Source: an uncultured Sutterella sp. (GTDB lineage: Bacteria > Pseudomonadota > Gammaproteobacteria > Burkholderiales > Burkholderiaceae_F). Taken from it: a DNA stretch of 64,000 nt. Location of the stretch: contig UQTE01000006.1 of NCBI GenBank assembly GCA_900543805.1, positions 1 to 64,000 of the forward strand. The letters run 5' to 3'. The notes below the pieces were generated by a model, which worked only from the letters and a program-made list of their open reading frames with translations, was not told the origin of the DNA and searched no databases. A program made the translations under genes and the position numbers. Positions 41,960-50,793 of this stretch are shown here, piece after piece (the first letter of the stretch is position 1; each line of letters begins with the position of its first letter).

Positions 41960-43171
41960 TCAGAAGCCGTCGTTCCGGGCGAGGAGAATGACCGCCTGCG
42001 CGACCATCCCCTCTTCACGCCCGACGGCGTCCATCTTTTCGTTCGTCTTCGCCTTGATGCTCACGGCGTCGACGGAGACTTCCAAAAGCTTCGCGACGTT
42101 TTCGCGGATCGTCGCCTTGTAGTTGCCGAGCTTCGGGCGCTCGCACACGACCGTCGCGTCGAGGTTCACGACGCGCCAGCCCTTTTCCTTGGCGAGTCCC
42201 AAAACGGCAGAGAGAAGTTTTCCGGAGTCCGCGCCCTTCCACTTCGGGTCGCTCGGCGGGAAATGCGTGCCGATGTCACCCAAGGACGCGGCGCCCAAAA
42301 GGGCGTCCGTCACCGCATGCAACAGCACGTCCGCATCGCTGTGGCCGTCGAGCCCCTTTTCAAAGGGGATGTGCACGCCGCCCAGAATGAGGGGGCGTCC
42401 CTCCACCAGACGATGCGAGTCGTAGCCCTGTCCCACGCGGATCGGCAGCATGTTCTTTTCTCCCAGAATGAGGCCCGCCAAGGCTCGGTCGGCGGGTTCG
42501 GTGACTTTGAAGTTCGTGGCGCGCGAAGGAACGAGCGCGATCTTTGCTCCCCGGCGCTCCATGGCGCTCGCTTCGTCGGTGATGCCCGTCAGATCCCCCG
42601 AGAGGGCTTCGCGAAGCGGCCGCAGACGAAAGAGCTGCGGCGTCGCCGCGCGCCAGAGACCCGTGCGCGGGACCGTTTCGAGAATGCAGCCCTCTTCGTC
42701 GGCGCGCTTCATCGTGTCGGCCGAGGGCTGCGCGAGAATGCCGCCGTCAAGCGTCTCGTCGGAGAGCACCTTGTCAAGGAGCGCCCCCACCTCGCCCGGA
42801 CGCACGCAGGGACGCGCCGCGTCATGGACGAGGACCCAGACGTCGTCGTGCCAACCCGACGCCACGAGCCCGTTTCGAACGGACTCGGCCCGTTCGGCGC
42901 CGCCTGCCCGCAGAACGCGAACGTGCGGCGGAAAGTCCTTCTTCACTTCGTCGATGTAGGGATCTTCGGGACTCACCACCACGACGATTTCGTCGATCCG
43001 TTCCACGGAGGCAAGCGCCAGAACGGTCGACGTCAGCATGGGACGTCCCGCAATCGGGAGGTACTGCTTCGGGCGATCGGCGCGCATGCGGCTTCCGACC
43101 CCCGCCGCACAGACGAGCGCGGCAATTTTGGGTTCCATAACCTGTTTCTCAGAAGGTTGCGACGAAGACAT
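41960..43171 (-). CDS. ispDF: Bifunctional IspDF (MEP isoprenoid pathway)
   Basis: Two MEP-pathway enzymes in one 403-residue chain. Residues about 12-235 are IspD, 2-C-methyl-D-erythritol 4-phosphate cytidylyltransferase (AAGVGSRMRADRPKQYLPI, VHDAARPCV, ITDEASAMERRG). Residues about 242-403 are IspF, the cyclodiphosphate synthase (GQGYDSHRLVEGRPLILGG with metal Asp and His, DGHSDADVLLHAVTDALLGAA). IspF acts two steps after IspD, the intervening step being IspE. In most betaproteobacteria ispD and ispF are separate adjacent genes; the fusion is typical of alpha and epsilon groups. ATG 43138 (residue 12) is an equally good start; neither has a strong ribosome site. Confidence 0.96.
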   Translation of the reverse strand: MSSSQPSEKQVMEPKIAALVCAAGVGSRMRADRPKQYLPIAGRPMLTSTVLALASVERIDEIVVVVSPEDPYIDEVKKDFPPHVRVLRAGGAERAESVRNGLVASGWHDDVWVLVHDAARPCVRPGEVGALLDKVLSDETLDGGILAQPSADTMKRADEEGCILETVPRTGLWRAATPQLFRLRPLREALSGDLTGITDEASAMERRGAKIALVPSRATNFKVTEPADRALAGLILGEKNMLPIRVGQGYDSHRLVEGRPLILGGVHIPFEKGLDGHSDADVLLHAVTDALLGAASLGDIGTHFPPSDPKWKGADSGKLLSAVLGLAKEKGWRVVNLDATVVCERPKLGNYKATIRENVAKLLEVSVDAVSIKAKTNEKMDAVGREEGMVAQAVILLARNDGF

Positions 43172-43186
43172 TCTAGGGGAGGCGAC

Positions 43187-43226
43187 AAAAAGGCGGGGCG
43201 CCTTCTTTGGGAGAAAGCGCCCCGCC
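43187..43226 (-). terminator. Terminator of the tetrahaem/FAD reductase operon
   Basis: On the minus strand a 10-bp perfect stem GGCGGGGCGC / GCGCCCCGCC is followed by TTTTTG. Confidence 0.85.
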
Positions 43227-43256
43227 GATGTTCATTCACTCAGGATTGGCCGAAGA

Positions 43257-43598
43257 TTACGGCACCTTGTAGTGAATGTTGTGGCACGACGAGCACATGT
43301 TGACGCTCTGCTTGTGGCCCCGGTGGCATTCCAGGCACCCGACGTCGATCAGGTGGTTGTAATGCGGATTCGGGTCCACCTTCTTCGTGCGTTCGGCGAG
43401 CTTATCGGCCGGACCGTGGCAGCTGAGGCACGTTTCGCTCTTCACGGTCGCGCCCGGAGCGGGCGTCGTCTTGCCGTCATGGCAGGCGGCGCACGCGACG
43501 CCGCGCGTGGCGTGACGGTCAGCCAAGAAGTCCGAAGCCTGCGCCGACATGACGAGACCGGCGGCAAGCAGCAAACCCATCAAAACGTTTTTTCTCAT
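43257..43598 (-). CDS. Small tetrahaem cytochrome c, electron donor to the adjacent flavoprotein
   Basis: A periplasmic cytochrome of 113 residues. A Sec signal (cut near AQA-SD) is followed by four CxxCH haem sites: Cys36-His40, Cys57-His61, Cys88-His92 and Cys102-His106, with extra His (RHATRG, HYNHL, RGHKQ, NIHY) as sixth ligands. The size and spacing match the haem domain of Shewanella flavocytochrome c3, but here it is a separate protein encoded 12 bp after the FAD subunit gene. It probably carries electrons from a membrane quinol dehydrogenase to that subunit. Confidence 0.93.
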   Translation of the reverse strand: MRKNVLMGLLLAAGLVMSAQASDFLADRHATRGVACAACHDGKTTPAPGATVKSETCLSCHGPADKLAERTKKVDPNPHYNHLIDVGCLECHRGHKQSVNMCSSCHNIHYKVP

Positions 43599-43610
43599 GA
43601 TCCGTCCTCC

Positions 43611-45125
43611 TTACTTCTTCGCCGGAGCCTTCTTGACCGGAGCGGCCTTGGCGCGGGCCGCCGCATGACGGGCCGCCACGCGGCCGAAGACCATGCCGCC
43701 GCCCAACTGGTTGCCGCCGATGTCGTCCTGATACCAGAGGCCGCCCGCCGCGGCGCCTGCGGCATAAAGACCGGGAATCGGACGGTTTTCGAAGTTAATC
43801 ACCTGCGCGTCCGGATTGATCTTCGGACCGCCCATGGTGCTCGCCATGCCGCCAGCGGCCGGGATCATGTAGTAGGGGCCCGTCTCGAGCGCATGCGGCG
43901 TTTCATATTCGTAAGGAGGATCGAGTTCCTTGGCCTTTCCGGCCTTCACGGCTTCGTTGAAGGTCTTCACCGTTTCGACCAGGGCTTCGGGCGGAACGCC
44001 CGCGGCCTTGGCGACCTCTTCGATCGTCTCGCCCTTGAAGACTTCATAGCCGAGACGCGAGAAGCGCTTGATCGTGCTCGAGAGGATGTTGTCGTTCGCG
44101 TCCGCGTCCTGACCGATCAGCATGAAGCTGCGGTTGTCGGGCGTGCGCTGGGCGATAGCCTTCGCCTTCGGGACCTGGAGCCAGGTTTCCGGAACGAAGC
44201 GCTTGCCGTTCGTGCCCACCTGAATGCCGTAGCCCGCGTGCATCAAGGGCGACGGATTGGCGTGGCCGGTCGGGGTGATCGGGCCCGCATAAAACTGGTC
44301 CATGTTGACGAGCTTCGCATGCACTTCCTGGGTCATCAGGATGTTTTCGCCCGTGATCCAGGGCGAACCGCGCACGATGAGGCGCGAGGCCCACGGACCG
44401 ATGTACTGACAGACCATCGCTTCGTTCGCGCCGAAGCCGCCCGTCGTGAGAATCACGCCGCCCTTGGCGCGGTAGTGCTTGCGACCTTCGGGCGTGATGC
44501 AGGCGACGCCTTCGACTTCCATCACGTCGTTCGCGAGGAGCTTCACGGCTTTGGTGTTGTAGTGGATGGGAACGCCCTTCTTCTTGAGCGCGGCCATGAG
44601 GCAGCGAAGGAGCATCGAGCCGCCCGTAATGCCTTCACCCGGGCTGATGACGCAGCGCGAGAGTTCCGGCGCGGGGAGGTTTTCCCAAAGGAAGAACGGC
44701 GTGCCGTGGTCGGCGAGCCAGTCGATGCCTTTTCCGGCTTCCTTCGCGTAAACGCGCACGAGTTCGGGGTCGGAGCGGTAACCCGAAAGCTTCATCATGT
44801 CGTTGAAGAAAGCTTCTTCATTGTCTTCCGGATGGTTCTTCTGGAAGCGGCTTCCGACCGCGGCGATCCAGCCAGAGGAGTAGATGGTCGTGCCGTCGGG
44901 GCGGCCCATCTTCTCGAGCAGAACGGTTTTCGCGCCCTGCTCCGCAGCTTCCAGCGCCGCGCACATCCCGGCAAAGCCCGCACCCACCACGACGACGTCG
45001 TACACCTCGTCCTTTTTCTTCGGGTCCGGCTTCTTGGGCTTGGCTTCCACCGCACCGACCGCGGCGGCCATCGCGGCGCCCGCCGCAAATCCCGTCTTCA
45101 AAAAGTCTCTGCGTTTCAGACTCAT
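43611..45125 (-). CDS. Tat-exported FAD reductase subunit of a split flavocytochrome c
   Basis: A 504-residue periplasmic flavoprotein with a Tat signal (RRDFLKTGF), FAD-binding VVVGAGFAGMCAALEA and the segment GKRFVPETWLQ. Relative to Shewanella Fcc3 the catalytic Arg after FVNE is Gln here, the HHTMGG site reads ASTMGG, and HGANRLGG reads GGNQLGG, so all three main fumarate-reductase residues are altered. The neighbouring tetrahaem cytochrome is the probable electron source. Substrate unknown; an unsaturated organic acid other than fumarate is likely. The C-terminus ends in a Lys/Ala/Pro tail. Confidence 0.9.
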   Translation of the reverse strand: MSLKRRDFLKTGFAAGAAMAAAVGAVEAKPKKPDPKKKDEVYDVVVVGAGFAGMCAALEAAEQGAKTVLLEKMGRPDGTTIYSSGWIAAVGSRFQKNHPEDNEEAFFNDMMKLSGYRSDPELVRVYAKEAGKGIDWLADHGTPFFLWENLPAPELSRCVISPGEGITGGSMLLRCLMAALKKKGVPIHYNTKAVKLLANDVMEVEGVACITPEGRKHYRAKGGVILTTGGFGANEAMVCQYIGPWASRLIVRGSPWITGENILMTQEVHAKLVNMDQFYAGPITPTGHANPSPLMHAGYGIQVGTNGKRFVPETWLQVPKAKAIAQRTPDNRSFMLIGQDADANDNILSSTIKRFSRLGYEVFKGETIEEVAKAAGVPPEALVETVKTFNEAVKAGKAKELDPPYEYETPHALETGPYYMIPAAGGMASTMGGPKINPDAQVINFENRPIPGLYAAGAAAGGLWYQDDIGGNQLGGGMVFGRVAARHAAARAKAAPVKKAPAKK

Positions 45126-45583
45126 GAGGGTCTCCTTTCAGATTTGGGAAAGTCCCGTTCAGGGCCGCCCGGCTTCAAGTCCTTCCACACCGATCAACCC
45201 CGTAGAAGAGCGCTCGGATTCGTTGTATCCGAACGCATTCAGCCTGAGCATATTCGTGAACTTTTACGGAAGCAAGTCGGGAGTTTTCCCGAACGGATAT
45301 TCCCGGTTTCCCAACGGAAATCGCCTCAGAAAGGCGGGCGGAGGAACGTGACAAAACCTGGTCATACTTCTCCGTCGGACGCGATATCGAAGCGGGGAGA
45401 ACCCCGGCGTACCGATGGGTAATCCGAAGGTTTAGTCCTCTCTCTGTATTAGGGTTAACACCTAAAATTCACCTTTTCCCGACGTCTCTCCTCTCGGCAA
45501 AATTCGCAAAGCTTTTCTCGCGGAGCGCCCCCGTGCGCTCCTCCCTCAAAATTCAATCGACACGAAATCCAAGGAGTACTTCC
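45126..45583. promoter_or_regulatory. Divergent region between the split reductase and the FadL porin
   Basis: A 458-bp gene-free stretch with mixed composition. Near the FadL end is a 17-bp imperfect palindrome TTAGG-GTTAACA-CCTAA (45449-45465), about 120 bp before the start, possibly an operator. AAGGAG (45571-45576) precedes the GTG start. I see no RNA gene. Confidence 0.35.
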
Positions 45584-46912
45584 GTGCAACGTGCTGCTTT
45601 CAAAGTCGCGCTCACCGCGATCGCCGTAGCTGCCGCCTTTGCCTCGACGGCTCACGCCGCGGGCTTCATGCTTACCGAACAGTCCGCCGGTTCCCTCGGC
45701 CGCGCCTATGCCGGCGCCGGCGTCGACGGCACCGACCTCTCGGGCGTTTACTACAACCCGGCCACGATGGTCCTGCACAAGGGCACGGCCCTGCAGGCCG
45801 GTTTCGTCGGCATCGGTCTCAACCTTGACTATGTCGGTGAAGACGGCACGACCGCGAACGGCCGCAACAAGTCGCAGGCCATTCCTCACGGCTACTTCGT
45901 TCATCAGATCAACGACAAGGTCTGGTTCGGTCTCGGGATGACGGTTCCGTTCGGCATGGGCACCGAATACGATGACGACTGGGCCGGCAATCAGCACGGC
46001 ATTTCCGCCACCATTCTCACGTTTGACTTGAACCCGAACTTTGCATTCAAGCTCAGCGAAAAATTTAGCGTGGGGTTCGGCGCCTCCATTCAGTACGCGC
46101 AGGCTGACCTGAAGATCCGCAACAAATTTGGTTCCATTCCAGAAGATTCGGCAAGCCCGCTGAAAGGAGATGTTACTGCTGAAAGTGAAATTGATGCTGA
46201 CAGCATCGCCTGGGGTTGGAACGTCGGCTTCATGTGGTCGCCCGTTGAAAACTTCCGCGTGGGCGTTTCCTATCGCTCCCAGATTCGCCATGACGCTGAA
46301 GGGGATTTCACGCTGGATCGAGCCAAAATTGGCAATGTTGATGTTTCCGGAGACACGTTGATCGGTACCGGGGACCCTTCTTTGAGTGCCTTGGGTAATT
46401 TCGTTAATACGCAGTCATACGACGGCTACGCCACGGTCACGGCTCCGGCCTGGGCGATGGCTTCTGTTGCTTGGGACGTCAACGACCTCGTGAGCCTCTA
46501 CGGCACTTTCCGTTGGACGGATTGGTCTTCTTTTGATCAGTTGGAAATCACTACCAACAGTCCTAGCGTCGGTAAGAGCATCCCAAACAAGTGGCGCGAC
46601 ACCTACCTCGGTTCGCTCGGTATGGACCTTCGTCTCACCGACTGGTGGACGCTACGCGGCGGCATCGCTTACGAATCCTCGCCGATCGCCAATCCGCAGT
46701 ACCGTACGGCCATCATTCCGGACGCCGACCGTTGGTGGTTCGCCATCGGTTCGTCCTTCAAGTGGAGCGACAACTTCCAGACCGACGTGTCGTTTGCCCA
46801 CCTCCACGGCGTGCACGAACGTAATCTGTATGATTCCAATGGCAACAAGGAAGGCCGCTTCCGCAAGTTGGACGCCTACCTCCTCGGCCTCCAGATGGTC
46901 TACAAGTTCTAA
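45584..46912 (+). CDS. FadL-family outer-membrane porin
   Basis: A 14-stranded outer-membrane channel of 442 residues for hydrophobic molecules such as long-chain fatty acids or aromatics. A Sec signal (cut near AHA-AGF) is followed by the N-terminal hatch with LTEQSAGSLGRAYAGAG and the NPA motif (YYNPATMV). It ends in the aromatic residue F needed for barrel insertion. The start is GTG 45584, 7 bases after AAGGAG. A stretch at about 46.06-46.57 kb has more A/T and different codon use than its flanks and falls in the extracellular-loop part, as if exchanged by recombination. Confidence 0.92.
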   Translation: MQRAAFKVALTAIAVAAAFASTAHAAGFMLTEQSAGSLGRAYAGAGVDGTDLSGVYYNPATMVLHKGTALQAGFVGIGLNLDYVGEDGTTANGRNKSQAIPHGYFVHQINDKVWFGLGMTVPFGMGTEYDDDWAGNQHGISATILTFDLNPNFAFKLSEKFSVGFGASIQYAQADLKIRNKFGSIPEDSASPLKGDVTAESEIDADSIAWGWNVGFMWSPVENFRVGVSYRSQIRHDAEGDFTLDRAKIGNVDVSGDTLIGTGDPSLSALGNFVNTQSYDGYATVTAPAWAMASVAWDVNDLVSLYGTFRWTDWSSFDQLEITTNSPSVGKSIPNKWRDTYLGSLGMDLRLTDWWTLRGGIAYESSPIANPQYRTAIIPDADRWWFAIGSSFKWSDNFQTDVSFAHLHGVHERNLYDSNGNKEGRFRKLDAYLLGLQMVYKF

Positions 46913-46938
46913 TCGCCTGATTCGAACGGTTTGACCCG

Positions 46939-46975
46939 AAAGGACTCGTGTTTCAACACGGGTCCTTTCTTCTTT
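46939..46975 (+). terminator. Terminator after the FadL gene
   Basis: Stem AAAGGACTCGTGTT / AACACGGGTCCTTT with one wobble pair, followed by CTTCTTTTC. Confidence 0.85.
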
Positions 46976-46996
46976 TCGGGCGCACTGAAAATGAAA

Positions 46997-47056
46997 AACC
47001 CCGCGGAGTGAGCGTCACGTCCGAGGGCACCCTCGGTACGGCTAGGCTTGCGGGGT
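46997..47056 (-). other. Stable structured element upstream of mfd
   Basis: Outer arms ACCCCGC (46998-47004) and GCGGGGT (47050-47056) enclose a second perfect stem CCGAGGG / CCCTCGG (47021-47036). On the minus strand the outer stem is followed by TTTTTCATTTTC, like the 3' end of a short transcript. It may be a small RNA with its own terminator or a second terminator facing mfd. No known RNA family is recognised. Confidence 0.4.
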
Positions 47057-47206
47057 GTTGTTGCGGACATTGTAGCCGACTCCCGTCCGAAACCCACCCC
47101 GGAAGAATCTTTCTCCTCTTCCGGCGTCGGTTCATTGCCGCGTCGACTTGCGCTATAGTCAACTCTTTCCTACGGTTTGGACCTTTCGACAAGCTTTTCC
47201 GACGCC

Positions 47207-50200
47207 ATGGCTCTCGATTCGATTTCGCCGCTTTTCTCCAAAAGTCCCTTTGCCTTTCAACCGGGCGACCGCTATGCGCTCTCGCTTCCGACGCTCGCAA
47301 GCGACGCCCTCGCGCTCGCCCAGACGGGACTTGAAGCCAAGGCACAGAAAAAGCGCCTCGTCGTGATCTGCGCCGATGCGGCGGACGTCTACCGCCTCTC
47401 GCAGGAAATCCGCTGGTTTGCGCCGAACCTTTCCGTCTCGAGCCTCCCCGACTGGGAAACCTTGCCCTACGACGTTCTGAGCCCGCAGGAAGACCTCGTC
47501 TCCGAACGCCTCGCGACGCTCTATCGCCTGTCGACCGAACGCTCCGAAGGGGACGTAGTGCTCGTCTCCGCCGTCACCGCGTCGCAGCGCTTCGCGCCGG
47601 TGTCGTTTGTGGGCGGGAACACGTTCTTTTTCCGCACGGGCGACACGGTGAGCCTCACCTCGCTCAAATCGAATCTCGTCAAGGCGGGCTACGCCAACGT
47701 AAAGGAAGTCCTCGCGGCGGGGGAATTCGCCGTGCGCGGCGAAATCGTCGACGTCTTTCCCATGGGAACGGACCGTCCCTTCCGACTCGACTTCTTCGAC
47801 GACGAAATCGAATCGATCCGTTGGTTCGACGTCGAGACGCAGCGCTCGATGGAAAAGGTGGACGAAATCCGCCTCCTGCCGGGACACGAATTTCCGGTGA
47901 ACGATGAGGCCCTCACTGCCTTCCGTCAGCGCTGGCGCGTGCGCTTCCCCGGCGATCCGAGCAAGTTCCTCCCTTATAAGGACGCTGGAAACGGCATTCT
48001 CTCGCCGGGGATCGAATACTATCAGCCGCTTTTCTTTGACGAAACGGCGACGTTTGCCGACTATCTCACGCCCGAAACGCGCGTGGTGTTCGTGGGCGAC
48101 ATTCAGAAGGCGCTCGAAGGGTTCCTTCGTGAAACGACGCAGCGCGCCCGCATTCTCGCGTCCGACCCTCTGCGCCCCGCGCTCGACCCCAAGGAACTCT
48201 GGCTCACCCCCGAAGACTTCTTCACGTCGCTCGCGCCCTTCGCGCGCTTTACGATCCGCCGCGTCGAGCAGGGTTCGGCCAAGGACCTTCAGTGCGTCGC
48301 GATCGACCGCAAGAGCCAGAACCCCGTGAAGGCGCTGCTCGACTTCACGGAGACGAGCCGTGTGCGGGGTGAGCGCGTTCTGTTGCTCGCCTCCTCCGTG
48401 GGGCGTCAGGGGACGATGTCCGACCTCTTCCGAGCCTCGGGCCTCAACTTCTCCGAATTCGAAACCTTTGACGACTTTCTCGCGTCCGACGCCCTGGTGG
48501 GGCTTACGACGGGCCCGCTTTATCAGGGCACGCGCATAGACCACCCAAAGATCGCGTTTCTCACCGAAACGGAACTCTATGCGGCGAGTCCCCGCCGTAC
48601 GCGGCTTCGCCGCCGCGCGCAGTCGACGAACGTCGAGATGCTCGTTCGCGACATCACGGAACTCAAGGTGGGCGACCCGGTCGTTCACCTCGAGCACGGG
48701 ATCGGGCGCTACCTCGGTCTCGAGAAGATGACCACCGACGAGGGCGAAGCCGAATTCCTGCGGCTCGAATACAAGAACGACGCGAAGCTCTTCGTTCCGA
48801 TTGCGAATCTGCACCTCATTTCCCGCTACGGCGGGGCCGATCCGGAACACGCGCCCCTTCATACGCTCGGGCGCGGCGACTGGGAAAAGGCGAAGAAAAA
48901 GGCCGCGGAACAGGTCCGCGACACGGCGGCGGAACTCCTCCACCTCTACGCGATGCGGCAGAGCCGTCCGGGCTTTGCCTTCAAGGTGTCGGCCGCCGAC
49001 TATGAGGCCTTTGCCGAAGGCTTCGCCTTTGACGAAACGCCCGATCAGGCCTCTGCCATCAAGGCCGTCCTTGAAGACATGACGTCGGGCCGCCCCATGG
49101 ACCGCCTCGTATGCGGGGACGTGGGCTTCGGCAAAACCGAAGTGGCCCTTCGCGCGGCCTTCATGGCCGTGATGGGCGGAAAGCAGGTCGCGGTCCTCTG
49201 TCCGACGACTCTTCTCGCCGAACAGCACGCCCAGACCTTCAAGGACCGCTTTGCGCCCTGGCCCGTTCGCGTTGCGGAACTCTCGCGCTTCCGCACCGGC
49301 AAGGAAACCCAGCGCACCCTGGAAGGCCTTGCCGAAGGAACGGTCGACATCGTGATCGGGACGCACAAGCTCTTGAGCGACAAGGTGTCCTTTGCGCGCC
49401 TCGGCCTCGTCGTGATCGACGAAGAACACCGCTTCGGCGTGCGGCAGAAGGAACAGTTGAAAAAACTCCGCGCCGAGGTCGACATCCTCACGCTCACGGC
49501 CACGCCGATTCCGCGCACGCTTTCGATGAGTCTCGAAGGGATTCGCGACCTCTCCGTGATCGCCACGGCTCCTGAACGACGGTTGTCGGTGAAGACCTTC
49601 GTGCAGCCCGAGGAAGACGGCCTCATCCGCGAAGCCGTGATCCGCGAATTGAAGCGCGGCGGTCAGGTGTACTTCCTTCACAACGAAGTGGAGACGATCG
49701 AAAACCGCCGCGAGCACCTTGCGAAGCTCATCCCCGAAGCGCGCATCGCGGTCGCGCACGGACAGCTGAACGAGCGCGAACTCGAACGCATCATGCGCGA
49801 GTTCTATCAGCAGCGCTACAACGTCCTTCTCTGCTCCACCATCATCGAGACGGGGATCGACGTGCCGAGCGCCAACACGATTCTGATCGAACGCGCCGAC
49901 AAGTTCGGGCTCGCGCAGCTCCATCAGCTGCGCGGACGCGTGGGCCGAAGCTACCACCAGGCCTACGCATACCTCCTCACGCCCCCGTCGGGCGCGATCA
50001 CGAAGCAGGCCGCCAAGCGCCTCGAAGCGATTCAGGCCCTCGAAGACCTCGGAAGCGGCTTCCACCTCGCGATGCACGACCTGGAAATCCGAGGTGCCGG
50101 CGAAGTGCTCGGCGAACACCAGTCGGGCGAAATCGCGGAGGTGGGGTTCGATCTTTACAACCGCATGCTTCAGAAAGCCGTGAAGGCCTTGAAGCGGGGC

Positions 50201-50701
50201 GAAACGCCCGACTTCGAGTCGCCCCTGGCGAGCACGACCGACATCAATCTCCACGCCCCGGCGCTCCTTCCCTCCGACTACGTTCCCGACGTCTCTTCGC
50301 GCCTGGGGTTCTACAAGGAACTCGCCAGCGCCGCCGAAGTCTACGACATCGAAAAGACGACGGAAGCCTTGGCCGACCGCTACGGAAAACTCCCCGACGC
50401 TGCCAAGCGCCTCGCGGACGTGCATAAGCTCCGCCTTCGCTGCGAAGCCCTGGGCGTTCGCAAGATCGACGCCGCCGAAACGGCAACGATCATCGTTTTC
50501 GATGAGAAGGCCAAGATCGAACCGATGGCGCTCATCACGCTTTTGCAGACGAGAAAGGGCGCCCGCATGATCGGGCCCACGAGGCTTCGGGTCGATCAGG
50601 CCGCCGAGCGCCCCGAAGACCGTCTGCGGGTTGTGCGGGAACTGCTCGACACGCTCTCGCTTTCCGAAGAGGAGGCGCGTGCGGTGCAGCGCAAACGCTG
50701 A
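47207..50701 (+). CDS. mfd: Transcription-repair coupling factor
   Basis: A 1164-residue ATP-driven translocase that removes stalled RNA polymerase from DNA damage and recruits UvrA. In order: an N-terminal UvrB-like region (about 1-330), the CarD-like RNA-polymerase-interacting domain (VGDPVVHLEHGIGRYLGL, about 495-560), the helicase motor with Walker A GDVGFGKTE, DEEHRFG, TATPIPRT and the TRG region (GRVGRSYHQAYAYLL), and a C-terminal TRCF domain. Length is normal for the family. ATG 47207 is preferred to a TTG 10 codons upstream. Confidence 0.97.
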   Translation: MALDSISPLFSKSPFAFQPGDRYALSLPTLASDALALAQTGLEAKAQKKRLVVICADAADVYRLSQEIRWFAPNLSVSSLPDWETLPYDVLSPQEDLVSERLATLYRLSTERSEGDVVLVSAVTASQRFAPVSFVGGNTFFFRTGDTVSLTSLKSNLVKAGYANVKEVLAAGEFAVRGEIVDVFPMGTDRPFRLDFFDDEIESIRWFDVETQRSMEKVDEIRLLPGHEFPVNDEALTAFRQRWRVRFPGDPSKFLPYKDAGNGILSPGIEYYQPLFFDETATFADYLTPETRVVFVGDIQKALEGFLRETTQRARILASDPLRPALDPKELWLTPEDFFTSLAPFARFTIRRVEQGSAKDLQCVAIDRKSQNPVKALLDFTETSRVRGERVLLLASSVGRQGTMSDLFRASGLNFSEFETFDDFLASDALVGLTTGPLYQGTRIDHPKIAFLTETELYAASPRRTRLRRRAQSTNVEMLVRDITELKVGDPVVHLEHGIGRYLGLEKMTTDEGEAEFLRLEYKNDAKLFVPIANLHLISRYGGADPEHAPLHTLGRGDWEKAKKKAAEQVRDTAAELLHLYAMRQSRPGFAFKVSAADYEAFAEGFAFDETPDQASAIKAVLEDMTSGRPMDRLVCGDVGFGKTEVALRAAFMAVMGGKQVAVLCPTTLLAEQHAQTFKDRFAPWPVRVAELSRFRTGKETQRTLEGLAEGTVDIVIGTHKLLSDKVSFARLGLVVIDEEHRFGVRQKEQLKKLRAEVDILTLTATPIPRTLSMSLEGIRDLSVIATAPERRLSVKTFVQPEEDGLIREAVIRELKRGGQVYFLHNEVETIENRREHLAKLIPEARIAVAHGQLNERELERIMREFYQQRYNVLLCSTIIETGIDVPSANTILIERADKFGLAQLHQLRGRVGRSYHQAYAYLLTPPSGAITKQAAKRLEAIQALEDLGSGFHLAMHDLEIRGAGEVLGEHQSGEIAEVGFDLYNRMLQKAVKALKRGETPDFESPLASTTDINLHAPALLPSDYVPDVSSRLGFYKELASAAEVYDIEKTTEALADRYGKLPDAAKRLADVHKLRLRCEALGVRKIDAAETATIIVFDEKAKIEPMALITLLQTRKGARMIGPTRLRVDQAAERPEDRLRVVRELLDTLSLSEEEARAVQRKR

Positions 50702-50720
50702 CGAAAGCCGGATATGACGA

Positions 50721-50742
50721 AGGGCGGCCTCGCGGCCGCCCT
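50721..50742. terminator. Hairpin between convergent mfd and DUF362 genes
   Basis: A 9-bp perfect stem AGGGCGGCC / GGCCGCCCT with a TCGC loop; the T-tract is weak (CTTCGTGT). Confidence 0.6.
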
Positions 50743-50793
50743 CTTCGTGTCGGGCCGCGTCATGTCGCGGCCCTGCGGGACAAGAAATCCGAA

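Noticed and set aside
46997..47056. Signal recognition particle (4.5S) RNA or tRNA-like element
   Set aside because: The conserved GGTCAGG...GGAAGCAGCC apical loop of 4.5S RNA is missing and no tRNA cloverleaf can be drawn.
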